Positions 1 through 8,477 of a stretch of DNA of 64,000 nucleotides are shown here, in pieces. Numbering within the stretch: the first letter of the stretch is position 1; each line of letters starts with the position of its first letter. The translations under genes were made by a program, and so were the position numbers. A model generated the notes under the pieces. It was not told where the DNA came from. It saw only the letters and a list, made by a program, of their open reading frames with translations, and made no database searches. This DNA comes from Devosia rhizoryzae (GTDB lineage: Bacteria; Pseudomonadota; Alphaproteobacteria; Rhizobiales; Devosiaceae), in contig NZ_CP068046.1 in the NCBI RefSeq assembly GCF_016698665.1, positions 3,100,001 to 3,164,000 of the forward strand. Reading direction: 5' to 3'.

Positions 1-669
1 CAACGACGACCTGTGCGCGGCCGAAGATCGCGTCAATTTCTTCGAGGGAAGTGGGTGCTTTCTTGAGCGTGGCGACAAGGGGATATAGTGCCGTGTCCTT
101 CAACAGCCCGTATCTCTTCAGCACCCCTAGGGTGACGAACTTCTCACTGATCTGAGCCCGCAACTGGTCTGAGGGGACTATCACGAGAAGCTTGTCGATA
201 TCCGCCGACACGAAGATACCGAGCATGGTTTCCGTCTTACCAGTCCCGGTAGGCATCACGAGCGTCGATGGGGCGTCGGAGACAACCCAATGGGCCTTGA
301 TTGCATGGATGGCACCGATCTGGGGCGGCCGAAAGCCCAGCACGACGCGACGATCGCCTTCGTATTCCTCTTCCCTCAAGGAAAGAGCATCGTCCCAAGT
401 CGCTCGGATGGCATTGTGCAGTTCCGGGAAAACTTCGATGGATATCTTTGCCGGCTCCAAGGGAGCGGGCTTTTGCCAGCGCACCGAGGCCCGTGACAGA
501 ACCTCTTGAACGGTTGAGTTTGGCACGACTTCGTCGATGCGAACGATGTGATCGTAATCGGATGGCGGCTTTAGGCCTCGCCGCACGAGGGCGATGCTCG
601 GTCGATCGGTAAGATCGCCGAAGTAGCCCTTTGCGTTTGCATCCAGAGCGACGTTGCGGCTGGAACTAG
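1..669 (-). CDS. SF2 DEAD/DEAH helicase, 5' part only (runs off left edge, start not found)
   Basis: Reading the minus strand gives a continuous frame with FRPPQIGAIHAI followed by the Walker A motif MPTGTGKT (about bases 233-250) and LLVIVPSDQLRAQISEKF, a motif Ia-like segment. This is the N-terminal part of a superfamily 2 helicase or translocase of the kind common in defence islands; the DEAD/DEAH box and second RecA domain lie beyond base 1. The frame stays open to a stop near base 756 but has no ATG; the first plausible alternative start is GTG at 586, without a Shine-Dalgarno sequence. It is divergent from the next gene. The missing start suggests 5' truncation at a recombination joint near 640-690. 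Helicase identity is solid; the gene end and system are unknown. Confidence 0.7.
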
Positions 670-1098
670 GTGCATCCGCACCCCGAAACCAAGAAGGCCT
701 ACAAGGGCGCTGACGGGAAGACCGTGCGTGACGGCAAAGGTGTCTGGTTCGAAATTAATCGTTCTCTTGATGCGCCCATCGGTCTCAAGCAGCTTCAGCA
801 GATATTGATCGAATGCGCCAAGGACGACTTTGACAAGGTGATCGAGTCCCTCGACCGGATCATGCTGATACAAAATCCGCAGCCAGTTGAGCGCACCGAT
901 CTCATCCTGTTGGTAGGCGACGGCCCTGTCGCACGCGGCGCAGGCGATGTTCTCATTCCCTGGGAGGAAATGCCCGCAGAGTATACTGCAGGTCGCGATC
1001 TACAGGTGGTCGAAGTGATTATCAATGATGGAGAACAACTGATCGACGCTCTCTACGTGGGTCTCTGGCCTGCGGGCGAAAAAGACAACGATGAGTGA
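670..1098 (+). CDS. Unrecognised 142-residue protein, probably 5'-truncated, upstream partner of helicase
   Basis: The frame opens with GTG directly after an in-frame TAG (667-669) and has no ribosome binding site, so the true N-terminus may be lost. The product is acidic and soluble, with no signal peptide or membrane segment. I do not recognise a domain. Its stop overlaps the start of the next gene by 8 bases (ATGAGTGA), so the two are translationally coupled and probably form one functional unit. A small protein followed by a large Ski2-like helicase is the layout of Hachiman (HamA-HamB) and AbpAB defence systems, but no nuclease motif is evident in the visible part, so that assignment is only a hypothesis. 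Confidence 0.6.
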   Translation: MHPHPETKKAYKGADGKTVRDGKGVWFEINRSLDAPIGLKQLQQILIECAKDDFDKVIESLDRIMLIQNPQPVERTDLILLVGDGPVARGAGDVLIPWEEMPAEYTAGRDLQVVEVIINDGEQLIDALYVGLWPAGEKDNDE

Positions 1099-4000
1099 CG
1101 AAGGTCGCCTTGCGCTAGCCCGCCAAATTCGCGCGATCTTTGGCGAAGATCAGGTTCTGACGCCAATTCAGGCTCGCTCTTTCGTGCGCTCGATACAGAA
1201 AACGTGGGATGTTGATCAGCTTCAATGGGCAGAGGGAGAATCCAGCGAAACACTCTCGCAGGCAATACGTCTCGTTCACGCAGCCGGGATTCTTGCGACC
1301 GTCGGTGATGATGGCGCTTCAGAAGCAATTCTCGCCTACCGCCGTGCGGGCGAACTGTTCGAGTGGCTTGTACGGGCAGAAGATGAACTGCGCACGACTG
1401 TGCCACTGGCGTTGTTCGCCGCAGGTGCCTATCAACTTGGCGGGCTTCCAGCGATGTCGAGTGGGCTGCTGCGCCAGATTACTCATAGGGATGCAGGTTT
1501 GCAGCTGTTCGCAACGTTTCTCGCGGCAGACTTCGATGCAGTCCTCGAAAAATGCGCTGCATTTTGGAGCGCGCATCCCGATCTCACTACGCGCGATGCC
1601 GGAGCCAAGTTCTTCGCCGATGCCGAAGCAGAGGACTTGACCTGGCTTGCTACCGTCGAACTGGTGCGTTGCCTGGGACTTGCGACGTATTCCCTGCGTC
1701 GCGGCGATGACTCCCGTTTTGCAAGCGCCCTTGATCATCTGAAGCGCGTTGAACGCTTTCTGGTTCGAGCTGCGCCGGATGATGTCGCACTTCTAGCATT
1801 CTTTCTGCGTGCGGCATGTGAACGGTACGGAACATCTAGTGCGTACAGCTCGATGCGCGCCCTCGGTGCTCTCAGGCCCGCAAGCAGCGGCTACTTGGAA
1901 CGCTTCGCCCGCAAACAGTATGATCGCGGTCGCGGCTTGCTCTGGTCATCGCAGCAGCAAGGAATGGACCGGCTGCTGAACGAGTCTTCGTTTGCTCTAT
2001 GCACGCCAACGGGCTCCGGCAAGACACTGATCGCCAATCTCGCGATCGTGAAGGAGCTGCTGCTGATGGCGCCAGCCGATGGGCTGCTCTCCCCCCTCGC
2101 TCTCTATCTGGTTCCATCCCGCGCCCTTGCAAGTGAAGTCGAGGCCAAACTCACCGGTGAGCTTGGTCGGGAGTTTGTCGTTACCGGTCTTTATGGTGGT
2201 TCGGACTGGGGGATTACCGATGCATGGCTCACGACCGATACACCGACAGTGCTGATCGCAACTGTAGAAAAAGCTGATGCTCTCCTTCGATACCTCGGGC
2301 CACTCCTGCTAGCGCGCCTGAGGCTGCTCATCGTCGATGAAGCGCACCAAGTAGTGGTAGAAGGAAACGAACGTGATCGCGAGAGCCTCGCTGGCCATTC
2401 CAGCCGCGCGCTTCGTCTCGAAACGCTTGTCTCGCGGATTCTCGCGCGCAAGCCTGACGTCGTCCGCATCGCGTTAACTGCGGTGGCGGGCGGAGCTGCT
2501 GGTCCTGTATCGCAATGGATACAGTCAGACGAAGAGGCTGAGCCGGTGGGGAGCTACTATCGTAGTACGCGGCAGGCCGTTGGTGCCTTTGAAATCCGTC
2601 CGACCGGCAGCCCGCGCATCACTCTAGATATGCTGAACGATCGCCTGCTGGCGGTGCGTGGTCGCGATGAAAGCCTGTTCATCAACTTGCGCATCCCACG
2701 CATGCCGGACGCTCCTGCACGTATCCGCAACAGTCTCAACCATCACACACAGAACGCTATTCTCTGGAACGCACTGCATCTGGTGGACCACGATCGGCGG
2801 ATTCTGGTCTCACTGCAGCAGAAGCCCGAAGAAACGATCCGCTGGTTCGCTGAGGCGCTCACGCTAAAGGGCTGGCAAGATGCGCCCGGTTTTGTGGCCC
2901 CACAGAACGAGCAGGATGCCGCTCTGTTCGCAGAAGCGCGCCTAGTCTGTGTGGATTACTGTGGCTCGGAATCTCACGAGGTCCGCTTGCTCGATCGCGG
3001 CATTGCAACAAATCATGGTCAGATGCCTCAGCGGCTCCGCCGTATGATGGTGGCACTGATCGAACGCTCGATCTGCCGGATCACGGTCGCAACCGCCACC
3101 CTGACAGAAGGCGTTAACCTGCCGTTCGACATTATATTCCTGCCCCTCTTGAAGCGGACACGTTTAATCAAACGGCCAAGACCTCGACAGGAGGAAATAC
3201 CGCTCCCGGCTTCGGAGTTCAGAAACCTCTCCGGCCGTGCTGGTCGTCCAGGTGCCGCCAAGGCTATGGAAGGCATGACGCTGGTTGCACTGCCGCTCGG
3301 TATTTCATCGACAGCGGCAGGCTCACGCCGCCTTCAGACTCAGCAGATGACAGCGCGCAGAGCTGAGTATGACGATTTGATACAGCGACTTGTTGCTGAT
3401 GCAGCTAGTGGCGGCGGGCATAATAGTCCGCTCTCGCTTCTCCTTCAGACAATTTATGAAGCGGCATCTCGACTGGACGGTCTTAATGGTGAGGAGGAAT
3501 TTCTTGACTGGCTTGAAAAAACGGCGCCAACCACTGTTTCTGTCGATGTGGGTACCTCGCAAGATAACGAACGCGCACGACTCGCCGACACGCTCGATGA
3601 ACTTGACGGCGTCGTCCTCGCTGCCGTTGAGGAAGTCCGCGCGGTAGCCGGCGCAACTATCACGCCGGCCCAGGTGGAAACGCTCTTGGGCGGGATATGG
3701 CAACGGACCTTTGCGCTGGTAGCAAGTGGCTACCAAGACTGGATGGAACGCGCCTTCATCCGCCGCGGTGTGGGTGTCGTTGAAAACATTTACCCGGACG
3801 CGCCAGAACGGCAGCGCCTCTACAGCTACGGGTTCACACCTCAGATTGGGCGTCGATTTGAGGGTGTCGCCAACACGCTGCTCGAACTTCTAGAAGATGC
3901 TGATGCGTATGGAGATCTTCCGTCCGCTCAGCGACTAGCAATCTTCCGCGGACTGGGGCGCGAAGTGGCAGATGATCCTGGCTTTGGATATCTCGTGCGC

Positions 4001-4714
4001 GACACCGTCACGTCTCGGAACCTGTTCGATAACTGGACGGGTGTTCTTTCGTGGTGGATGGCCGTACCGGGCGCACCGCGCCCCGAACCCAACGATCTGC
4101 GAGACTGGCAGATATTTGTAGCGGACAACCTAGAGTTCCGTCTTGGTGTTGCGATCGGTGCTGTCGTGGCCAGACGCTGGACCGAGAAAAGCGAGGATCC
4201 GTTTCAAGCACCTACTCTTGCGACATGGAAGGACGTCGCGGCGCTCCCGTGGTTTGCGTTCTGGGCCAAAGAGCTACTTCGCTGGGGAACACTGGAGCCA
4301 CTCGTCGCTTTCGCACTGTCAACTGGCATGGCAAGGTCACGAGACGAAGCTGAAACCCTGCGCCCGGTGTTCATCGAGTGGCTGCATCAGCAGCCCGGTC
4401 TTGAAGCAGCGACGGGGGAAGAGCTGATCGATCCCAACAACTATCTAGCATGGGCGAATAGCAGGCGTCCTCCGGCTGAAGGCGAAAGGGCGCCACGTCA
4501 CGTGAGCGCCGATCTCACTGGCACTGCTGGTGCCGCGGGGCGATACGCCGTGCTTCCAATCATCCGTGCTGGTGGTCAAGTTGTATGGCTCGATGCCGCT
4601 GGTTACGAACTTGCGGTGACTACCGATCCGCAGGACTTTGTAGAGCCGCGACCGTATCGTCACGACTATGACCTAACGACGCATGACGGCGCGCGCGTTC
4701 GTCGCATCTTCTAA
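1091..4714 (+). CDS. Large Ski2-like SF2 helicase (1207 aa), candidate defence protein
   Basis: Helicase motifs are in order: Walker A TPTGSGKT (residues 305-312), motif Ia VPSRALASEV, motif II DEAH (416-419), motif III-like ALTA, motif V ATATLTEGVNLPFD (about 665-680) and motif VI SGRAGRPG (714-721). The GVNLP and GRAGRPG signatures are typical of Ski2-like helicases. About 300 residues of helical sequence precede the core and nearly 500 follow it, with no recognised nuclease domain. It overlaps the upstream small gene by 8 bases. Codon use is less GC-biased than in the core genes after 8300, consistent with transfer. The size and two-gene layout resemble HamB of Hachiman systems; this is inference from architecture, not a homology result. 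Confidence 0.85.
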   Translation: MSDEGRLALARQIRAIFGEDQVLTPIQARSFVRSIQKTWDVDQLQWAEGESSETLSQAIRLVHAAGILATVGDDGASEAILAYRRAGELFEWLVRAEDELRTTVPLALFAAGAYQLGGLPAMSSGLLRQITHRDAGLQLFATFLAADFDAVLEKCAAFWSAHPDLTTRDAGAKFFADAEAEDLTWLATVELVRCLGLATYSLRRGDDSRFASALDHLKRVERFLVRAAPDDVALLAFFLRAACERYGTSSAYSSMRALGALRPASSGYLERFARKQYDRGRGLLWSSQQQGMDRLLNESSFALCTPTGSGKTLIANLAIVKELLLMAPADGLLSPLALYLVPSRALASEVEAKLTGELGREFVVTGLYGGSDWGITDAWLTTDTPTVLIATVEKADALLRYLGPLLLARLRLLIVDEAHQVVVEGNERDRESLAGHSSRALRLETLVSRILARKPDVVRIALTAVAGGAAGPVSQWIQSDEEAEPVGSYYRSTRQAVGAFEIRPTGSPRITLDMLNDRLLAVRGRDESLFINLRIPRMPDAPARIRNSLNHHTQNAILWNALHLVDHDRRILVSLQQKPEETIRWFAEALTLKGWQDAPGFVAPQNEQDAALFAEARLVCVDYCGSESHEVRLLDRGIATNHGQMPQRLRRMMVALIERSICRITVATATLTEGVNLPFDIIFLPLLKRTRLIKRPRPRQEEIPLPASEFRNLSGRAGRPGAAKAMEGMTLVALPLGISSTAAGSRRLQTQQMTARRAEYDDLIQRLVADAASGGGHNSPLSLLLQTIYEAASRLDGLNGEEEFLDWLEKTAPTTVSVDVGTSQDNERARLADTLDELDGVVLAAVEEVRAVAGATITPAQVETLLGGIWQRTFALVASGYQDWMERAFIRRGVGVVENIYPDAPERQRLYSYGFTPQIGRRFEGVANTLLELLEDADAYGDLPSAQRLAIFRGLGREVADDPGFGYLVRDTVTSRNLFDNWTGVLSWWMAVPGAPRPEPNDLRDWQIFVADNLEFRLGVAIGAVVARRWTEKSEDPFQAPTLATWKDVAALPWFAFWAKELLRWGTLEPLVAFALSTGMARSRDEAETLRPVFIEWLHQQPGLEAATGEELIDPNNYLAWANSRRPPAEGERAPRHVSADLTGTAGAAGRYAVLPIIRAGGQVVWLDAAGYELAVTTDPQDFVEPRPYRHDYDLTTHDGARVRRIF

Positions 4715-5028
4715 GAAGGCCAGCACCTCTCGTCGGCGCAGACAGCAACATTGCTGTGACAGCGGCAATAACAGGTTTCGCAACCCCCTTGGTTGCGTGG
4801 CGCAGCCCAATGGCTGTTTTGGCGTCAAGCTGAGGTTGGCAGCTCGTTTTCGGACGGACCAATTCCGACCCCCAGGGACGTCGATCATTAGGCGAACGGC
4901 GATGGCCGCTTTCGGGAATGCCCCAAAGGTCATCTAGTGGCAGGAATGGGGCGCATGGCCGACCAATCGGCTTGTCGATCCTAATTCCACCGCTTCTATC
5001 TGCAATATTGGGCACGTAGACTGAAGTC
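4715..5028. other. 314-bp intergenic gap in the island
   Basis: No convincing coding frame, terminator hairpin or repeat is seen between the helicase stop and the DUF4238 gene. Small open frames here lack ribosome binding sites and protein-like composition. The promoter of the downstream gene presumably lies in the right half, but no clear -35/-10 pair stands out. Confidence 0.4.
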
Positions 5029-5952
5029 ATGACCAAGTCCGGAACACACAAGGCGCAACACTTCATCCCGCGAAGCTATCTATCCGCATGGTGTGATCCG
5101 ATGACGCCGGCGCACATGGAACCATATGTCTGGATATTCCAGCAGTACGGCAGCGCCGGCAGGAGACGAGCGCCGTCCAACCTGTTCACGGAAAGCGACA
5201 TCTACACCATCCGCAACTTGGACGGAGCGCGAGACCTTCGGCTGGAGCATGCGCTCGCAGCGATAGAAAACGGACTGCCGAAACTGATCAAGGAATACGT
5301 CGTCGGTTTTCTGCAGATCCCCCAGGATCGGGTGGAGCAACTACTAGCTTTCGTGGCGGCGATGCACGGTAGAACGCCGCAAAGTCGGGAAATACAGCGA
5401 GGACTCTGGCGCGAGATGCTGGAGTCGGCCGAGGCGGAGGGGACCAAAGCCTGGTCGGCTCCGAGTACGGGCGGGCAGGGCGGCGACGAGCCGCGCGTTC
5501 CCCAAGGGCGCGGTTACACTGACCTTAGTGCGCTTTGGGCGGCGATAGAGTCGCCGATGCGGTACCTTCTGCCCGGGGCTATGCAAGAGGCGCTTCCAGC
5601 CCTACGCGACATGAAACTGACTATCTTTTGCACCGAAGAACCTAGGTTCATCACTTCCGACAGCCCGATATCATGGTTCGACCCAACGGTGTCGAAAGAG
5701 CACTTTTTGACCCGCAAACGACAGCTGACAGATCCGGGCATCGAAGTCACCTTACCCCTCACGCCGAGGCACGTGGTAATGCTGCATCGTCGCGGGGCTG
5801 CCGGCTTTCCTCAAATCAGCTACTTGAAAGCGGACGAGTCCACCGTCACCGCGCTGAACAGGCGCACCCACTTCAACGCCGACAGGTGGCTGGTTTCCTG
5901 GCGAGACGGGTTCGATCCAGCCTGGTTGCCTGCTGCTCGATCGCCGATGTGA
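5029..5952 (+). CDS. DUF4238 family protein (307 aa)
   Basis: The N-terminus, THKAQHFIPRSYLSAW, is the hallmark of DUF4238 proteins, which begin with a conserved QHFIPR-x-YL motif. A further conserved-looking segment, CTEEPRFITSDSPISWF, lies near residue 205. The length matches the family. Biochemical function is unknown; members are frequent in islands and beside defence genes, and a nuclease role has been suggested but is not shown here. There is no signal peptide, so it should be cytoplasmic. It stands alone with 300-bp or longer gaps on both sides, and its codon use resembles the neighbouring helicase more than the core genome. Confidence 0.75.
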   Translation: MTKSGTHKAQHFIPRSYLSAWCDPMTPAHMEPYVWIFQQYGSAGRRRAPSNLFTESDIYTIRNLDGARDLRLEHALAAIENGLPKLIKEYVVGFLQIPQDRVEQLLAFVAAMHGRTPQSREIQRGLWREMLESAEAEGTKAWSAPSTGGQGGDEPRVPQGRGYTDLSALWAAIESPMRYLLPGAMQEALPALRDMKLTIFCTEEPRFITSDSPISWFDPTVSKEHFLTRKRQLTDPGIEVTLPLTPRHVVMLHRRGAAGFPQISYLKADESTVTALNRRTHFNADRWLVSWRDGFDPAWLPAARSPM

Positions 5953-6342
5953 GCCATTCTGCTTGCGCAATCCCGCGGCCTACGCTCAAGTCCAGGTGAA
6001 AGTAGGGCTGAGAAGTTTCGCTGGGGCCTGCGCTCGATAGCGTATCCCGGGTATAGTTGAAACGTCTGGGAATGAAGTTGTTTGGTCGCCGCCGCTTCCC
6101 TCAATTGTGTAGGCGGCGATACGCCCCGCAGGCTCGGCCCGCAAAATCTTGATCGTGGAACGAGATCACTAGCTTCTCCACCTACTCGCAGCCTAAACCG
6201 TGAAAGTGAAATCTCGAAATCACAGCGGCACGTTTTAACGCAGGTTGACGGCTCTTAGCGTGCGGAGCCGATATCGCCAAACAGCAGCTTCCAGGAAATT
6301 TTGAACGCAATCCGCACGGCCGGAGTGGGGCGCTTCCCCGAC
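5953..6342. other. 390-bp convergent gap in the island
   Basis: This gap separates two convergent genes. Unlike the longer convergent gaps of the core region it holds no GC-rich inverted-repeat element. I see no open frame with a ribosome binding site, no RNA gene and no strong terminator; the composition is less GC-rich than the core. Confidence 0.4.
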
Positions 6343-7116
6343 TCAGAAAGGCTTCGGCGTTGCCTGTCGGTGCTCGTTGATTATGCCACCAACAAATAGC
6401 CTAGCTCCGTCGCACATCTCAGTACCCTGAGCAAAACTGATCTGAAACACGACTCGGGCGCTGTCCGCTTGTGAACTCGCCGAGGACCACGCCGTTTCTC
6501 GCTGCTGTTGGCTCATTGCTGCTTCAGCTTGTTTGGACGCTAATTCCATCGCCTCAACATCTTTAGCATCGAATTGCGATCCGTACTCGGCGCATAGCGA
6601 GACAAGGAGGTAGCCTGTGTAGATCTCAGTTAGCTGCTCTTCTGAAATCGCTGCCATCTTGGTGTCGACAGCGACCTCGAAAGGCCTATCTTTTTCCGCG
6701 AAGTCGCAGCCGTCGCATTCGTCCGAACCTTCTGTATCGCTGCCATGCGGATAAAGAGCGTCAACTCTAGCGATAAAGTTTTGGGCGGAAGGGCTAGCCC
6801 CGGCATCGTAGAGGCATCCGCTAGCAAAACGTGTGTCCTGAGACTGCATGCATCCCTGCTCGACCTCCCTGATCCACGTCCCCCAATCTTGCTTGATGGC
6901 TTCCAGGTCGGGTCCAACTGGCCCAAAAAAGATAGTCTGATGAACGTGGTTTATAAGGTCGAACGCCCCTTGGTTCGAACACAATACTATTTCGAACCGA
7001 CTTTCAGCTTGGTCGCAGTCAACCAAATCCTCCGGGTCGCTTGCGAATGCCTGCGGGACCAATAAAGAAAACACAAGAGCTGCAAGGAAATGTCGCACTG
7101 AACCCTCCATATCCAC
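6343..7116 (-). CDS. Secreted LprI/DUF1311-like cysteine-rich protein (about 257 aa)
   Basis: The N-terminus has a short basic stretch, a hydrophobic core (FLAALVFSLLVPQ) and an AFA-S cleavage site near residue 25, so export to the periplasm is predicted. The mature part starts with DCDQAESRFEIVLCSNQGAF, matching the cysteine-spaced pattern of LprI/DUF1311 lysozyme-inhibitor-like domains; more cysteines follow (CMQSQ, ASGCLYD, CDGCDF). The C-terminal half is helical and unrecognised. The start may be the first ATG or the ATG two codons later. It is divergent from the XRE regulator at 7181. Whether it inhibits lysozyme is unknown; the domain call is moderate. Confidence 0.6.
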   Translation of the reverse strand: MDMEGSVRHFLAALVFSLLVPQAFASDPEDLVDCDQAESRFEIVLCSNQGAFDLINHVHQTIFFGPVGPDLEAIKQDWGTWIREVEQGCMQSQDTRFASGCLYDAGASPSAQNFIARVDALYPHGSDTEGSDECDGCDFAEKDRPFEVAVDTKMAAISEEQLTEIYTGYLLVSLCAEYGSQFDAKDVEAMELASKQAEAAMSQQQRETAWSSASSQADSARVVFQISFAQGTEMCDGARLFVGGIINEHRQATPKPF

Positions 7117-7180
7117 GATGGTATAAAGGTATCAGTGCGATAATTAAATGGTATTACGTGGCATTTGTCAGTTTCTGTAG

Positions 7181-7543
7181 TTGGGCCATCGATGGCGGAT
7201 GGTAAACTCCAAAACGATCGAGCATTTCAAGGACCGGCTAAAAGGCTTTCGCGAGGAAAAGTTCGGTTGGACCCAAGCTGAGCTTGCGGATCGGGCTAGG
7301 CTATCAGTTGTGACGATCAGCAAGCTGGAACAAGGTAAGAACCTTCCCACTTTCGAGGTGTTGGTGGGGCTGTGTGAAGCGCTTTCGATCTCGCCCAATG
7401 AGTTGATCGGTTGGAAGCCACAAGGATCTGCACCTGGGGCGTCATTGATGTCGGAGCGACTGGCCGTTCTCCTGAAGAGACTGCCGCAATCGCATTCACA
7501 AGCTCTGGTAGAATTTGCGGAGAAACTTGCAAAGGGCAGCTAA
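7181..7543 (+). CDS. Small XRE-family DNA-binding regulator (about 114-120 aa)
   Basis: Residues 15-75 form a Cro/C1-type helix-turn-helix: WTQAELADRARLSVVTISKLEQGKNLPTFEVLVGLCEAL. The short C-terminal tail is helical. Two starts are possible, ATG at 7181 or at 7199; the second gives an N-terminus just before the helix-turn-helix. It is divergent from the secreted LprI-like gene across an AT-rich gap, so mutual or autoregulation is plausible. It is the last complete gene before the island edge at comM and may be an island regulator. Confidence 0.8.
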   Translation: MGHRWRMVNSKTIEHFKDRLKGFREEKFGWTQAELADRARLSVVTISKLEQGKNLPTFEVLVGLCEALSISPNELIGWKPQGSAPGASLMSERLAVLLKRLPQSHSQALVEFAEKLAKGS

Positions 7544-7669
7544 GCCCCAACGCAATGTTTCATTAGTATTACTTATTTCGCGTATGAAATGCGCCTTGGT
7601 TCTTTGAGTTCGGAAAAGCCGAAGCCCAAGGTGCCACCCGGTCTAGGCTATTTTAATACCCTAAACCTT
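7544..7669. other. Right end of the accessory island abutting truncated comM
   Basis: AT-richer DNA follows the XRE gene until the sequence suddenly matches comM. The comM frame reads GGHNLL, then KV and TAG at 7661-7663, so foreign sequence begins at about 7667-7670. No integrase gene or obvious direct repeat is visible within the window; the matching left end and the comM 3' part should lie beyond base 1 if this is a simple insertion. Confidence 0.6.
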
Positions 7670-8314
7670 GAGGAGATTGTGGCCGCCGGCAGCGGCGACT
7701 TCCAGCGCCCGCCGCGCCACGGCCTGGCCGCGCACGTCCATGAGGTCTGGCAGATCGCCTGCTTCAAGCAGCTGTTTGCCTGGTGCGGGGCGGCCCTGCA
7801 GCTGGTGGCCGGTCAGATGATTGACCAAAGCAAGGAGGGAGTCGGCGGCAATGATATCGACGTCTTCGCTGGCCCAGGCAGCCTCCGGCCCGGACAGTTT
7901 CGGGCAAACGATGCCCAGCCCACGCCCATGGGCGGAAATCGCAGCTGGCAGGATGCCGCCGACATGGGCGAGGCGGCCGTCGAGGCCCAACTCGCCCAAA
8001 GCCAGATAACCGTCCAGCGCGTCCTGCGGAATGGCGCCGATGGCGCTCATCAGGGCGAGAGCGATGGGCAGGTCATAGTGACTGCCTTCCTTGGGCAGGT
8101 CGGCCGGCGCCAGGTTGATGGTGATGCGCTTGGGCGGCAGGCCGAGGCCCGAGGCAATCAGCGCCGCGCGGACGCGCTCGCCGCTTTCCCTCACAGCCTT
8201 GTCGCCCAGCCCGACGATAACCAAAGCGGGCAGGCCGGGAGCGATATGAGCCTGCACATCGACCGGCACGGCGTCTATGCCCTGAAACGCTACCGTGGCT
8301 ACGCGGGTGACCAT
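7661..8314 (-). pseudogene. comM: comM (YifB) Mg-chelatase-like ATPase, truncated to N-terminal domain
   Basis: The product begins MVTRVATVAFQGIDAVPVDV and contains LGLPPKRITINLAPADLPKEG, the N-terminal Lon-protease-like domain of ComM/YifB, a hexameric helicase that promotes branch migration during natural transformation. Intact family members are about 500 residues; this one stops at about 217, right after AAAGGHNLL, where the family continues with the P-loop MIGPPGSGK. The whole ATPase part is missing. The start chosen (8314) has GGGAGG five to six bases upstream. comM is a known insertion target of genomic islands in other bacteria, for example AbaR in Acinetobacter, and the adjoining 7.6 kb looks accessory. 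Confidence 0.9.
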
Positions 8315-8420
8315 GCCGCCTCCCAAATTCAACAATGATTGGACGCTAGCAGAGCAAGAAAAGAACGTAAAGCGAACATATTAGAGTGCGTTAACCATGC
8401 CGCCTCCGAGTTTGGTTACT

Positions 8421-8436
8421 TTAAGGGCCCATTAAC
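8421..8436. promoter_or_regulatory. CtrA box TTAA-N7-TTAAC upstream of GH25 gene
   Basis: TTAAGGGCCCATTAAC is an exact TTAA-N7-TTAAC full site, the recognition pattern of the cell-cycle regulator CtrA. It ends 41 bases before the GTG start of the GH25 hydrolase, a position suited to direct control. A second TTAACC half-site lies at about 8391. Confidence 0.65.
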
Positions 8437-8477
8437 CGCGCCATGTTGATTCAATCCCAGTTTCGTCTTGCTGCAGA

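Noticed and set aside
5953..6342. Possible tRNA or attachment site in the island gap
   Set aside because: No cloverleaf-like arms or TTC-anticodon pattern could be recognised.
7589..8338. A 249-codon open frame on the plus strand opposite the comM remnant
   Set aside because: The minus strand carries clear ComM sequence; the plus-strand frame is glycine/glutamine rich with no domain.
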